Shown here one piece after another: positions 35,150 to 48,900 of a stretch of DNA of 64,000 bases. The notes under the pieces are model-generated. The model was not told where the DNA came from, searched no databases, and worked only from the letters and a program-made list of their open reading frames with translations. The DNA is taken from positions 161,878-225,877 of the forward strand of contig JXTC01000464.1 in the NCBI GenBank assembly GCA_002914845.1. The letters are read 5' to 3'. The stretch comes from Trema orientale (taxonomy: Eukaryota > Streptophyta > Magnoliopsida > Rosales > Cannabaceae). Both the position numbers and the translations under genes were made by a program. Each line of letters starts with the position of its first letter. Within the stretch, counting starts at the first letter, position 1.

Positions 35150-37700
35150 AATTAATAAATTAATTAAACTTAATAGTCATAAGTCCAATTAAAAGCATAA
35201 ATATTGAAGTATAAATGGATTAATATTAATCATATTTAAATAGTTACTAGGAAAAAATTTGAATAAAATGGCTCAAAATGAGTGATATTAGTAAGAAGTT
35301 TAGTTAATATAGTGTCATTAAGTATAATGTAATAAATTAGATGACTCTAGTTATCTTAACAATATTACATATTATCCTACATTAATATTAGAAACAAAAT
35401 AGATGAATCTTAGAAAAGCAAGAGAAAAATTGAATCAATCTATTATCATTGATCCTAATCTCACTAAGTAGGTGAATATAGTACTTATATTAACATCATT
35501 GCATATTGTCGTATGCTAAAATTAGATACAAAATCTATGAATCTAACAAAATAAAATAAAATTTCATATTAATCTCATTACGATTAATGATCATATTACA
35601 AAGTGTGTAGTTATAATATTTAACTTAACACTATAATGACATATCGGTCAAATTAGATTCAAATTGAATGACTTTAAACTAATTACTGAGAAATATAATT
35701 AGTTTGATGTATTAGAGTATAATATAACAAATTAAGTGATTATTGTACTTTGTATATCACTACTTACATATTCTCTTGTAGTGAAATTAGTTTTAAATTG
35801 AATGAATTTACTCTAATTAATAATATATTTGATTAGTTTAATATATATATATATTATAAAAAGTGGTAGATTAAATATTAATTATATTAAAAAGTAGATG
35901 ATTATAATAGGTAACTTAATTCTAATATATATTGCCTTATGGTCAAATTAGAATTAAATTAAATGATGTTGAATTAATTAGTGATAATTGTGATCAATTT
36001 AATCTCTATGAATACAATGTGATAAAGTAATTGTTTAATGTATTTTATTTAACATTAATTGTATATTATTCAACGATCAAATTATAAGTCATCAGCAATT
36101 ATATTACTTTGTAAACACTAATTATATATTGTACTAATTTGTAAGAAACTAAAGTAACTTAATATCTTTAAGTATAATATAGCAAAGTAAGTAAACTATT
36201 AGTACATAACCTTATTACAAACTGCTTGATACTTTAATGTAGTAGAAAAATAGATGAATTTTTTTAATTAAGAAGAAATTCATACTAATCAATTATCACT
36301 CCAATAAGAATCTCGCGAAATAGGTGACTATAGTACTTACCATAACAACTCATATCTAATTAGATACTAAATGAATGACTTTATACTAATTTGTGAGAAA
36401 TTTCATTAATTTAATATCATTGCGTATAATATAATAAATTAAATCATTAGAGTAATTAGTTTAATACTATTGCACATTTTCCCATTTTGAAATTATTTGA
36501 AAAATGGAGGATGATTTGTAAAATTAAGTAGGAGTTCGAAATTCAAGTTAATCTAAATATCATTTGCATAATATTACAAAATACAGAAGTATAGTACTTA
36601 TAATAACGCTAATACATATTACATCATGATTAAATTACATACAAAATGAATGATTGTGCGCTAATTAATTATAAACTTCATTGTTTTAATATATTTAAGT
36701 TTATTATGACAAATTAACTATAATATTTAGTATAGCATAACTACATATTGTATAATGTCTAATTTAAATACAAAGTGGATGAATTATGCAAAGGTAAGTG
36801 AAATGAACATTAATCTATCATCATTAATCTTAATCTCGTATGTAATTAATAATTATTTATTAGAAAATGATTGATTTATAGGCTAGGCTGATTAAAGACA
36901 ATGGGTCATTTATGATGATCAATTTATCTAGCCCATTCGTAGGCTTTGACATATTTTATGTCTTCTTGAGTTTGTTTGGCCCAACCCAAGTAAAATGATG
37001 AATTGGGTTGGTAAGCACTCTTGCTCACAATGGCCCTGTTTAGCAAAAAATGACTCGGTCTGCCATATTTTTTATATATGTTTGAGATATCAGTTTTAAT
37101 AATGGCATTGTGAATGACATTATTTAATAATACAATAAGATTATATTAATGCTCATAAGTCATATAAACAACTTTAAATATTGCATTTAAAAGAAAAAAA
37201 AAAGGGACTGAATGATAATTTAGAATGTAATATGTATCTTTTTTTTTTTAAGCCTAGATGATAATTTAGGATGTAATATGTATCTTATATATACGTACTA
37301 AAATAATCATACAATATAGATAAATTATATTTTTTCATATCGTTAAAATAAAATATTTTAGAAAATGATAATTTAATCTTGGCTTTAAGGCCAAAATTAG
37401 TTAATAATTATACATATACAGAAAATCATAAAACAAAATTATTGAAACTAATGATTGTAAACTTATATGCAAAAGTATAACACTGTTACATACTGTACAA
37501 AGCTAAATTTTTCTCTGAAATGTATGAAATATATAAAGTTAAGTAGAAATACATATCATCTTATTATCACTAATCATAATCACTTGTGTAGTTAAGAATC
37601 TTTTATTAAAGAACTACTAATTCATAGATTGGGCTAATAAAGGATAATGGCCATGCATGATCATTAATTCATTTAGCCCGTTTGTTGGCCCTTAGCATAT
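35150..37700. repeat. Diverged AT-rich satellite-like array (~165-bp unit)
   Basis: A module of the form GAATGACTTTATACTAATTNGTGAGAAATT...TTTAATATCATTAAGTATAATATAACAAATTAAGTGATTATAGTACTT...ACATATTGT recurs roughly every 150-280 bases (for example near 35656, 35798, 35961, 36130, 36372 and 36648). A larger unit also repeats: 36770-36960 and 37505-37705 share TAGGCT(A/G)GGCTGATTAAAG-like, TGATGATCAATTTAT and TAGCCC(A/G)TT blocks. Identity between units is low. No coding capacity is seen. Confidence 0.6.
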
Positions 37701-37704
37701 GTTA

Positions 37705-40563
37705 TGGAGAAATTATGGTTGATGTTTTTTTACACTTTGTATTAACAAATATCCATTTTTTTTTTCTTTTTATACTTAAATGACCGGGTATATGTATGCT
37801 TATAAAATCTTTTAAAGAAATTTGTTTAAACATAACTATAGGTACGTTTAAATACTATATATTATTTTGATTTTTCATATTACTGAAAACATAACCTATA
37901 GTTACATTTAATTATTATATATTATTTCCTATAGTTACATTTAATTATTATATATTATTTGCCATAAAAAAATTACTATATGTTATTTTGATTTTTTTAT
38001 TACTAAATGTGATTATAGGCTGCATTTAAAAAAAATCATATTTAATTAAAAAAAACCCTAATACCATATACATACTGTGAGTTTGTGATTGCATTTAAAA
38101 TCATATTTTCTATATACAAGTGTGTATCTGGATGGCAAAAAAAATCTCATATATACTCAAATAGGTCTCAAAAACCACTGCATGATTAAATTTTCAACGC
38201 CACTCATGGCTTAATCAAAGAAACTCACAACACAAATAATAAAAATAACAAAAATAGTCCCATCCGAAGAACATAAATAAAATGAACTGCAGAGATAATT
38301 TTGTCCAATAATCTTCAAGTCTCAAAGAACTGAAGGACAGAAAAGAAATGGGAAAGGGAAAAAAAAAAAAAAAAATTGAGCTATCAAAAAAGGACAAAAA
38401 CGTAAAATCACAAAAATCTCAAGCTTGTGATTTAAAAAAGGTGTACATATTGCTATAAAATTTAAAAATGGGTCATCTACTTAACAAAATTTAAAAAAGT
38501 GAATATCTAGCNTCACATTATAAAAATTTTAAAAATAATTAAATTAGTCTAAAAAATCATAAATTCCTTAAAAAAAATAAAAAACATATATGACTAATTC
38601 CTTAAAAAAAAAGAAATATATGACTAATTAATTTAAAGTACACCAGATTTTCTTTTTTTTTTTTTTTAAAAAAAGAGAATTTTAGAGGGGTAAAAAAATG
38701 AAGAAAATTGGAAAAATAAAATACTAAAAAAAAAGAAACGGAAATTGTAGTGCATTAATGCCTTAATGGCTTTATGGGACTTTCATCCTCATCATCATTT
38801 TCCCTTCCCAGTCACGAGCCCAACGAGTCAATGATTTTGAATGAATATAAATCTTCAATACTCATTATAGACCCAATCGATTCAGTAAAAAATTAAAGAC
38901 CCAAGACATCGAAACAATGATGATGATCAAGTTACAAGAGTAACCATAAATAGATCTGGGTGGTGGCGTACAAAACTTAGGCAAATGGAGTAGAAGCAGT
39001 CGACAACAGTGTGGCCATGGCCCAACCGACAAGAACAATGGTGGTTGACAAAAATAACCAGAAAAAAAATCTGGACAACGAGGTTGGAGCTCAGGCAAGT
39101 GTAGTTAAAGTAGTACCTACAGCATGGTCGGGCCAACAGTGAAAATTTGTCGAAGGAGAAACAGTGAATTCTTACCATTCTCTCACTAAAAAAACTCATT
39201 TCCATAAAGTTAAGAGGCTTGATACCACCAGATTGCTCTTTCTCTAAGACCAGAAAAAAGCTTCATGACGAAAAACCCCACAAACTCCAAACAATCCAAG
39301 CCGAAAAATTGATAACTTAAAAACTTAGAAAATAAATCATGAATCAAATTTATAGATTTCATGCTCAGAAAATAAAATCGTCTTTCCATTCTTTTCTTTT
39401 ACAGATCTAGTTTTCTAGCCCAGTAAATAAAATCCTCTCTCCATTCTACAGAGATGCAAATCACAAGAATATTTAGATTGTGACCACAAGAATATGTGAG
39501 GAGGAGCATAAATCCAATTTTCTGCTCGCACAAGGAGGAGCAACAATGAACTATCTAGCAGGATTTGGAAATTCCTATTCGTACAAGTGAGTGAATTGTT
39601 ATTACTTTTGGAATGGGCTTTCAAGAGTTAAAAGTCAAACAAAACAATAGAATGCGTTATCTTTAGGAATAAGAATTCCATTCTACAGCCCATTACTCCC
39701 AATGAAATGCCACCTTAGGGTTATATAGAACGAGCGAGAGGAAAGAGGAGTAAGGAGGAAAGAGGGGTGAAGAAGACTACTAAAGAAGTCATAACTTAGT
39801 ACTTAAAGCGACAATTTAACTTTCGATCACACAGCCACTTAACATTTTGTTTTATTTTATGTTTATAGAATATGATTATAGGCTAATAGCGACCTTTTTG
39901 TTGGGGAGATTATGACAACTTGGTTATAGTTTTGGTCAATAGAAAAATAATGCTTCTAACTTTCAAGTTTTAGGGCAAAATTGGAATCTGAGTTTTTCTT
40001 TTCGAAGGTTAAAACTAGGCTTAGCCTTAAAAGAAAGGAAAAATGACACTGACACTCCCAATTATGTCATTAGATCATGGTGCCAACATTAGGTCTATGG
40101 ATTTAATAAAAAGATTAGAAAATGGATGAAATTTTCACCGTTTAGTCAGATTTAACCGAACAAAATAGAGTCAAAAATTGTTTTCTTCCTTAATTTGAGG
40201 TTGTGGTCCTATAACTTTGACATAAAAATTGAGGAATGCTGCTGTGATGGTGCCAAAAAAAAAAAAAAAAAAGAGGGTAAGAAGACTAAAAAGTGTAGGG
40301 GCAAAAGCAAAACCTCTTGGGCTTTGACGGGTCCGTCCAAGGCCTCGTAGCCCACAAAATAATTGATCGGGTCGAACCCGTAACCTCATAGAGAACGAAT
40401 CGGTTTATCGGGTTTCCACTGGGAATTTTGGGCCGAAGAGTTGTCTCTGTTTCTCGATCAAGACAATTATGGCGTAAAGTTCACCACTTGAACTTCCGAC
40501 TGCTTCCGAGTTCCGAGTCTGCTCGCAGCTGAGTCCAACGGTCGAAGAATCGGATTCAAGGGA
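37705..40563. other. Spacer upstream of the folate-receptor-like gene
   Basis: This is AT-rich DNA with homopolymers and an ambiguous base at 38512. The sequence around 38455-38510 resembles one arm of the MITE at 51065-51358. The last 100-200 bases before 40564 are GC-richer and are the likely promoter and leader. The open frames at 38865-39205 and 40171-40389 match nothing I know. Confidence 0.45.
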
Positions 40564-40637
40564 ATGGGTTACGCTTCTCTGATTTTGTTGCTTCTCCTCG
40601 ATCTCTTCCTCCCCTTTTCATCTGGTAAATCAATCTC

Positions 40638-40668
<31 letters not shown>

Positions 40669-41092
40669 ATTTGTGTGTGTATATATAGATATATGAATAC
40701 GTATACATCTGTCTGTTTGATGGGGTTTTCTGTCTTTCATGGACCATGGAGTTTACGGTTTTGGCTGCTCTTAATTGTTCAGGCTGCCTTTCGTTTTATT
40801 CCATGTTCATGTACACAATTATATATCTTTTAGTGTGTAATTATAAATTTTGGATTTTGGAGGTTAATCTGCAATTCTTATGTAAATTTTTGTTGATTTT
40901 CGAGTTTAAGTGCAAAAATTTGGAGTTGGGTAGTTTAGGAATTAATATGGTTATTGATAGTCCTAATGTTTTTCTTATTATCCTTGTTTGATGTATTTTT
41001 ATTGAAATTGTGTTATGCAATTAGTGGTACATAGTACATACAACTTCACCGTTAAGGTAGTAGAAACTACTGAAAGTGGAATTATATATCTT

Positions 41093-41131
<39 letters not shown>

Positions 41132-43371
41132 GGCAAAAAGGAGAAACTTACTTTTAAAATAGGCTTGGTTGATTAGGTTGCTTCTAACTTCCAAGGGATG
41201 ATAAGCTTGAAAGGGTTCATGTATATGTATTTGGTTGTGAATTCTCCATTTGGATGAGATGGAAGTTTTGATGGTATTTTTCCAACTGAGGTTCATGCTC
41301 GTGAAGTAGGTTATAAATGTGCAACTGCAAACATTGACTTTACCATACCTCTTTATTTCAGCAAATCTTGAACCCTAGTAATACTCGTATTGCATTATAA
41401 AAAAGAGAGTTTTGAAATTTTTGTTACCCTAAAAGTCAGTTCTCTGATTATCAAGGGTTCCAATATGAATAGAAGCATTTAACATTTTTTTTGTCTTTTA
41501 ACGTAGGTAAATCCGATGGACTCTGCATTTCCCAAGGCGGTCGCTTTCCACCCTTCTCATCTGAAGGAAAGCCTCCGAAAAAGGTTAGCAAGGGACCCAA
41601 AGATTTGACCCTTTGCAGGGTGTTCCGCCAAAAAACTTGCTGTGATGTAGCTCAGACACATCCCGCATTGCTAAATATAAGGAAGCTGGCTTCAACTGGG
41701 GAAGCCAGTCAAGAGTGCTTGCAATTGTGGGAACTGTTGGAATGTTCAATCTGTGACCCGCTAGTTGGTGTTCAGCCCCGACCTCCTATAGTATGTACGT
41801 CTTTCTGTGACAGAGTTTTTAAGGCTTGCTCTGATGCTTACTTCTCCATGGAGACAATGACACAGGTTTGTTGTTATTGCACAAATTTTAGACTCCAAGA
41901 ATCGTGGAATGAATATATAATGAATCCAAAAAAATGTGTGAGCCATGTAGAAGTTGGATGGTGCATGGGAGTTGACTTGATCTGCTGATCGGTTTATGGG
42001 AAGTTCCACAGCTCTAATATGGAACAGCAGATAACAGCTACTTATGAATTTATCCTTTGTTGATGTCTCGCAGTTGTGGCAATGAGTCAATGATGTTGTG
42101 GACACTTTCAGTGATGAAAGATACAAGCTGCTAGTCTATTCTCTTTGTGAAGCCTTGACAAAACCATTTTCTAATTAGAATTTGTTTTCCAGGTTCTATC
42201 ACCATGTGGAGTAAATGATTTTGTTTGCGGTAGGGCTTCACAGTGGGTTCATAATGGCACAGATTTGTGTCATGCTGCAGGATTTGCTGTTAAAGATGAT
42301 CTGCTTGTTGAAGAAACATCTTGCTATGGTGGTAAAGCCAGTCTAGACCTAATTGCTGATTCGTGGAAAGCTTCGAGGTCTGTGGTGTCCCAGAAAGGCA
42401 GGGCCATGGGTGTATTGGATGATTTCCACCAGTGGGTGACAGAAATGCCGTTTAGTGAAAGAGTTTCATGGGCAGTTGGAGGGATGGTTCTTACAGCTGG
42501 ATTATTGTTTTTGAGGTCAGATACTTACCTCCTGCCTTCTTCAAAATAGCCAATTTTTACTTTCCATTCTTTTAGTAGCTGGAGACATGCCATGCCACCT
42601 GTCCATATCTGGTTTCTTCATATAGCTTAATCTCCTTTTTCTTTTGCCTTTTTTTTTCCCATCATTATCAACTATTACTCTGAATATTTCTCCATCATTA
42701 TCTACACGTACAAATTCTACTCTTATTTGATAATATGCAATATGAGAGGGCATTCTGTTGGAGTACAGTTGACTATGGAATTTCTAATAGATATTTTTTT
42801 TTTTAAAAAATAAATTTATTTGTTTTGAATATTTGACACAGATTTTTTTGACTATGCAGCAAACGGAAAAGTCACAGCCAGCGTCAGAAGCTAGCCGCTA
42901 TACAACGCACTGCTAGGAAACTGGAAGCACAAATGAACCAAAACTATCCTGGTAACCAAGGAAATAAGAAGGCAAGTAAAAGATGATTTTTCCTTTAGGT
43001 CAACATAATTATTTTGTTTCACTTTTTTTCCTCCTGATTTCTAGTGCTAATTTACTGGTAAAGCAAGTTAGTTGAGTTGTATGTAACATTAAAACAATTT
43101 TTGTTCTTTTACCATTTTATCATTAGAAGTAGACATGTATCGGTTCAGTTATGCTTATAAGGTGGCATCCCCAGTTCCACTTTTCAAATTACAAACTCGA
43201 GTTTCCCAGTCAGATTTCCTTGTGTATCGATTGAAAAGCCTACCATGGAAAGTTTCACTTGGTTCATGCTTCGAGACCCCGGACTGTTTTGGTGACGAAG
43301 AGTATTTAACTCTGTAACCCCAGATTAGCAATGAAGAGGATCCGAGGGAGTATCTGAGTTGGTTTGCCTGA
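40564..43371 (+). CDS. Folate-receptor-like type I membrane protein
   Basis: Exons are 40564-40624, 41507-41865, 42193-42515, 42860-42971 and 43324-43371, giving 300 residues. A signal peptide (MGYASLILLLLLDLFLPFSSG) precedes a cysteine-rich extracellular domain of the folate-receptor family, including KTCCDVAQ, ECLQLWELLECSICDP, TSFCDRVFKACSDAY and LSPCGVNDFVCG. A membrane span (WAVGGMVLTAGLLFL, about residues 229-247) and a basic cytoplasmic tail follow. It matches, from memory, Arabidopsis At5g27830, annotated as folate receptor family; folate binding by the plant protein is not established. Intron 4 appears to use a GC donor (AAG|GCAAGT), which adds a last exon ISNEEDPREYLSWFA. Without it, reading continues to a stop at 42984-42986 and gives 289 residues. 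Intron 1 contains CT and TG/TA microsatellites (40636-40690, 41094-41126). The gene is convergent with the phosphatase gene, 535 bases away. Confidence 0.92.
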
Positions 43372-43906
43372 CCGTTTTATTGTATTCATATTTTACGACC
43401 CGGAAAAGTTAAGAATTTAGCCATTAGAGTGATTGTGTATTGAAAAATAACAACTAGGATAATGTTTTAAGTCATTTGTTATTAGAGTGAGTTTATAATT
43501 TAGCTGCCAACAGAATCAGTGAAGTCACTAGTTGAAAAACGACAGAACACCATAGGTGAAACTTGATTTTACACGAGACAAATAGATGAATGCAAGCCTT
43601 TCTCAACTTCTACTCACAAATTGCACCCTTAAGGTACAAATATCTAAACCAGAAACCTCTTTCCTGCACACGCAACAGTACATGCATATAAGATTTACAT
43701 TTTGTAACGAATTTTGGTGCAAATCGATCTGTCAATGGCAAAGCTTTAATCTCGTGGCGAGTACATTAGGAAGGGACCCTTTTTCTTCCAAGCTCACTTG
43801 CAAATAGAATTTGAACTCTAGCATAGAATGGAGCGTGCTGAATCTTCTACCCGAACTGAAGGAAATCACCATTAGAACTTTCTCACGGAAGAAACTTCTT
43901 TTATGA

Positions 43907-45912
43907 TTAGATCTTTCCAGCTTTAGGGGGCTGTCCACGCAAAGATGGAAAAAGTAGGTCATCAGGTTCATTTGAAACTCCACATAAATCTCCTAATAAA
44001 TATGTTTTGGTACTTAAAAAGTACAAAAGGAAGAGGAAAAGTTGTACCTTTTTGAGAGTTATTCGAGATGCATTAGAACTACTGGCTTTTAAGTCAGCTG
44101 GTTTCAATATTTCAAAAGAACACACTAGACCTTCATCAACACTTAGTAGGGCACCCGCATTGTCAAACTCCCCACCATAGTTTGGAGCTGAAAATATTGT
44201 GACTAATCTTCTTCTAGCGAAAAACTCGTATCCATCCTCTACTACCTGCATAAAATATTAAAAATTCTCTTAATCTGAATCTTTTGGATTAGAGTAATCA
44301 TCCTACTACTCAATGATTGCTGTTACTCTTGCTTCACTTAGCATTTTCTATTTGGATTACCTGGTGACCTCGGCAAATGAGATCAAGGTCATTCTTCTCC
44401 AAAAACTCAGCAACTCTATCGGGTCCAAACGTACACGAAACACCTCGATCACTGTCTGCCCAGCCCTCAATTGTAGCATCAGGGTCAGACCAAAGAAGAT
44501 CACAGAGAAGACCAGAATCTGGAATTTCAGTAGGCCTTTGAACTACTCTTATTTGGTCCAAATTTTGCAGCTCTGGAGAGAGCCCTCCATGCATACAGAG
44601 TATCTTCTCATCAATGAGCGCTGCCACAGGCAAACAGTTGAAGCAGTCGGTAAAAATTTTCCAAAGCCTGACATTAAACCTCCTCTTGCACTCATCGTAG
44701 AACCCATAAATTCGATTGATCTTTGCATCTTCATGATTTCCTCTCAAGAGAAAAATTTTGTCAGGATATTTTATTTTGTAGGCCAAGAGCAAACATATTG
44801 TCTCTAGACTTTGTTTGCCTCGATCCACATAGTCCCCAAGAAAGAGGTAGTTTGCAGCAGGAGGGTAGCCACCAAATTCAAATAGCCTCAGTAAATCTTG
44901 GTATTGTCCATGTATATCACCTGCAAGAAGAAGCCTGGAACATCAGAACGACCAAGAGCATAGACTGAAACTAGGTAGTAATTGTTTCTGTTGTTTCGTT
45001 TTAAAATATCTTATGTTCTCCGATTTATAAGATGTAGCATTACCATAGCAATAGAGACAAACTAGAATCACTAATTAAGTTAAGATATAAAGCTAGTGGA
45101 ATAGGGTATATCTAAGCTTTAGCTTTGTCATTCTTAAATTCATATCCATGGTGAGAATACGTTATGGTTCTTATCAAGTAGTAGAACTGAAAACGACAGC
45201 TAAATGAACCAGTCCAAAACAGACAACAAGTTGCACTCTGCATATGAAGTCAGAAACAATCCAACTTTGGACCAAGTCTGAGAGCTTCTTCCCAAAATGA
45301 CCAACGCGGAAACCTTCTCGTAATTAAGAAACTAGCACAATTTTCCCAAAAATCGATCCTTTGGCTGGCCACCCCACATGCCAAGAACCCTTGATTAAAA
45401 ATTCCATTCTAAAAACTAATCCTTTTATTGATCAGGATGGCATCCAATTGGCACAGATTTATATTGTTCAAATCATCATGCCAATACATTTCATCTAAAA
45501 ATGAAACTACCCTTTATTTTAGCAAGAACCCAGATCGAGTTCCTCCAAAGATCGATTAATTCAATCCAATCCATAACAATTCCAATTACCCAATTATCAA
45601 TTTTGCTAATGCTTGTATCCAAGACCATAATCATCATCTTCAAAGTAATAACCCCAAGAAAATAAAAAGATGATCTTGTCATAATGGGAATCAGAGAGAA
45701 AACTTAGAAAGCTAACCGCAGATTCGGACGGGAGCATGAAGCTCGAGGAGACTAGGCTGAGAGAGGAACACTTGGCGAGCGTTGACGCAGAGTTGACGGA
45801 TCTCTCCCTCGGAGAGCTGAACCTGTTTTCCTCCTCTTCCTTCTAATAGCCTCCTCAGTATATCGTCCAATACCCCTTTATCCATCATACCCTCCATTGT
45901 CATCATCATCAT
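43907..45912 (-). CDS. TOPP8: Serine/threonine protein phosphatase PP1 catalytic subunit, TOPP8-type
   Basis: The minus-strand exons are 45717-45912, 44361-44920, 44048-44245 and 43907-43930, giving 325 residues; Arabidopsis TOPP8 has about 324. PP1 removes phosphate from Ser/Thr with a two-metal centre. All metal and catalytic motifs are present: GDIHG (66-70), GDYVDRG (94-100), GNHED (126-130), HGGLSP and RGHQ. The docking-groove and C-terminal segment reads [13 protein letters not shown], where most PP1s have a cysteine in place of the first of the two glycines. The same change is known, as I recall, in TOPP8. The tail LKKPPKAGKI resembles that of TOPP8 and is supplied by a 24-base last exon. 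The start used is the first of four ATGs ([10 protein letters not shown]); the ATG six codons in ([12 protein letters not shown]) could also serve. The leader contains a GAA repeat (TTC on the plus strand, 45915-45948). Confidence 0.96.
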
Positions 45913-45949
45913 CTTCTACTTCTTCTTCTTCTTCTTCTTCTTCTTTTCC

Positions 45950-48900
45950 TATTCCTTCTTTAAAACTCGCTCAAAACAGACGAAACCCAACAAGGGTTCG
46001 AATTTTCTTCAATGAAAAAAAGATCAAAAGGGAGAAAATAGTAAGGATAAATAAGAATTGCCCAGATACAAAGATCTGAAGAACAAGATAAGATATAGCT
46101 CTGAATTTGAGAGGTGAAATGGAAAAAGCTATGATTATGGAAAGAAAAAGTTCGTCAACGAAGACAACCGGATAATTTATACGTGGGATTTTAATGATGG
46201 ATTTTTTTTTTAAAAAAAGGAAAAGGAAAAAAGAATAAAAAGGAAAGTAATTAAAAAAAAATCTTAGTGAAAGAGAGAGATCAGAAAGAAAAGAAATATC
46301 AGAGAATTATATTGAATATGAGGATGGAGGGTATGGGGTAATTGAATATCTCTCTCTGTTTCTCTATTATTTTGCCAAGTAGATTTGATTTAGAAACAAA
46401 TAATAATATTAAAAATAATGCTTTTGAAGGCTTCAAAGTTTTGAGGACAAAAACAGAGACCGGCGCACGATAGCATTTGGTACACGTGGCACGGTGTTTT
46501 AGCCTTTTAGGGAGGTGGGATGATGGGGGGTGTGGTCTAATTCCAAGGTTGGTCTGTCTTAAACTTTGGTTGGTCGGTTGGTTTTGTTAGTTGGTCGTCA
46601 TCATCATCAAGCTTTGCCTTTCAGGCTTTCACATAGAAAAAAATAAAAATAAAATAAAAATCAGAGAATTTGGTCTTCCATGACTGTTAATGGGCATCAC
46701 TAACAAGTTTGCTCTATGCGTTAAACTGATAAATTAATCAAACTTGGACGGCTTTCTGATTCTGAATATCCTATTATGTTTTCAGAATCATGGGTTGCAT
46801 GATGATGATTTTGAATCTAAAAATGATTCATTGAATTTTTATTTTGTTTCATAAAAGTTCAAATTACCCAAGTGGGTTTTTATTTGTGATAAAGACTACT
46901 CTATACAATTAATGGATGGAACAAAATTTTAGTATGTCAGGAGCTTAAAAAGTATGTTTTCTGAAAAATTACTCTTGATGAAGATAATTTCATAATTATC
47001 ACAAATAATTCTGCTGACACTTTCGTATGAGAATGAGATAATAATAATATAAAAATGCTAGAGACCAAAGTTGACACGTAAGATTTTTACACGAGTGCCG
47101 AAATATATGTATAGTACTTTTTATGGTAGGCGCATTTTAGCAGATAAAGCACACACCGATATTTCATTATTGTAAAATGTGAAAGGGCCTTAGCTGCAAA
47201 AAAGATTTTCAGATCTTGTTTCCAAAAATAAAATAAAATAAAAAAGGGCCAGATTGGAATGAAGTAGGGTGGTGACGATGTTTCTTTCTTTTTGGTACTT
47301 TGGGAAAGCAAAACCGCGTCTTTTGAATAGTTCCTTCACGTACGTGTACACGTGGACCTCATTCTTTAAGATTTTGAAGGTACATTTGCCTCCCACCAAA
47401 GACAAAAAGGGGAAATTCTTCTATATTTCATTTCATTAGCCTCTTCGGGCTTACCAATCATTGTATGCCACGTGGACATTAACGATAAGATTGGTAGGCT
47501 GGTAGAATAACTATGTTGGGGAGGATTAATTAAATTAAACAGAAAATTCCCTAAGCTTAGTGACTAGACCACTAAACCATTCAATTCGTGTTTAGATTTT
47601 TTATTGGACTGAAATCACTCTTACTTCTGACCTTTTTTTTTTTGATAATTTACTTTTGACCTTTTTTGTAATTAATTGCGATTGAATACGTTCAGTGATT
47701 ATTTTGAAGGTGTAAATGGAATTTGATACTCGTTGTTAAGAAACAACATGCTATTGCAATATGTACAAAAAAATTAAAAATTAAAATAAAATATCAGTGC
47801 CTGCAACAAAGGCCGAAATAGATCTGCATTTATTTTCTTGTTAATAAGGGTGGGAGATCTAACCTTTAGATTAAAAATGGAGTATGATTATCAATCAAAT
47901 TAAACTTGCATTTAGATGAACATGTAAATACACGCGCTTACCTACCGAGTGCTGAAACTTTTCTCCACTCCTCTCCTCTCCCCCAACCCACACTCAAGAA
48001 TTAGATAGTTATAACCACTCAAGCACCTTTGAAACACGGGCAGCACTTTCATGCATAGTACTCCAGAATGGCAAAACCAATAATCAGAAATTGCCATCTC
48101 TATAATCTTCCAAGTTGATTGCTTATCCAAATTGGGTTTTAAGTGAATAAGGTTTTCTTTAGGCATTTTAAAAAGTAACAATTATGCGTGACCAACCGGT
48201 TCTTAATTGATATTAGCTACCTCCACCTAGAAAGTTCACAGTTCTGAACTCTCCATTAGGACTTGTAACCTCAACCTGTGATTCTCTGAATCTTCACAAT
48301 TCACACCCAACTAAGCAAAATACCAAAATTTTTTAAAAAGTCTATAAACCATCCCAGTTCAGGGAACACAACCAGAAAGCTTAAAGACTCTTGAGATGGA
48401 TTAATCTTATATCAGTGACGACAAGGTCAGAACTCAATCTCCTTGCCTTTATTAAAGATTAAACCTTTAATTTTACACTCGAGAATGCCGTGACAAGTGG
48501 GGAGTCAAAAGTTGAAAGTCATTATAGTCAACTTCAGTAACAGTAGTACGATGAGTGTAAATGAAGGGATGATGAAAGGAATTGAATACAAGAATCTGGA
48601 ACAGCTCAATTGCGCACACCTACTACTGTTCATTGAATTAGAATCTTAACACAATTTCTAACATCAAGATATTTTAAAAGGGAAAAAGCTTTCTTGTCCT
48701 AGCCAGCTTACATATATACTGTACACACGGCACACATTTGGAACCTGCACTGTTTACATTTCTCATGTCGACTTTCCAAATCCAAGGTCCTAGAAAACAG
48801 AGACCTTGTGAACCGCCAGACTTTTCTTCAAGTATGTATTGCTATACCCTACAAGCATCATGCTCTGCATGTTTTAAGTAAATTTTAAATGCACATCAGT

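Noticed and set aside
40564..40991. Read-through frames from the first exon of the folate-receptor-like gene
   Set aside because: They run into intron 1, which has CT/TG microsatellites; the in-phase GT-AG splice to 41507 explains the start exon.
44313..44807. Plus-strand open frame of 164 codons
   Set aside because: It is antisense to the large PP1 exon and has no domain of its own.
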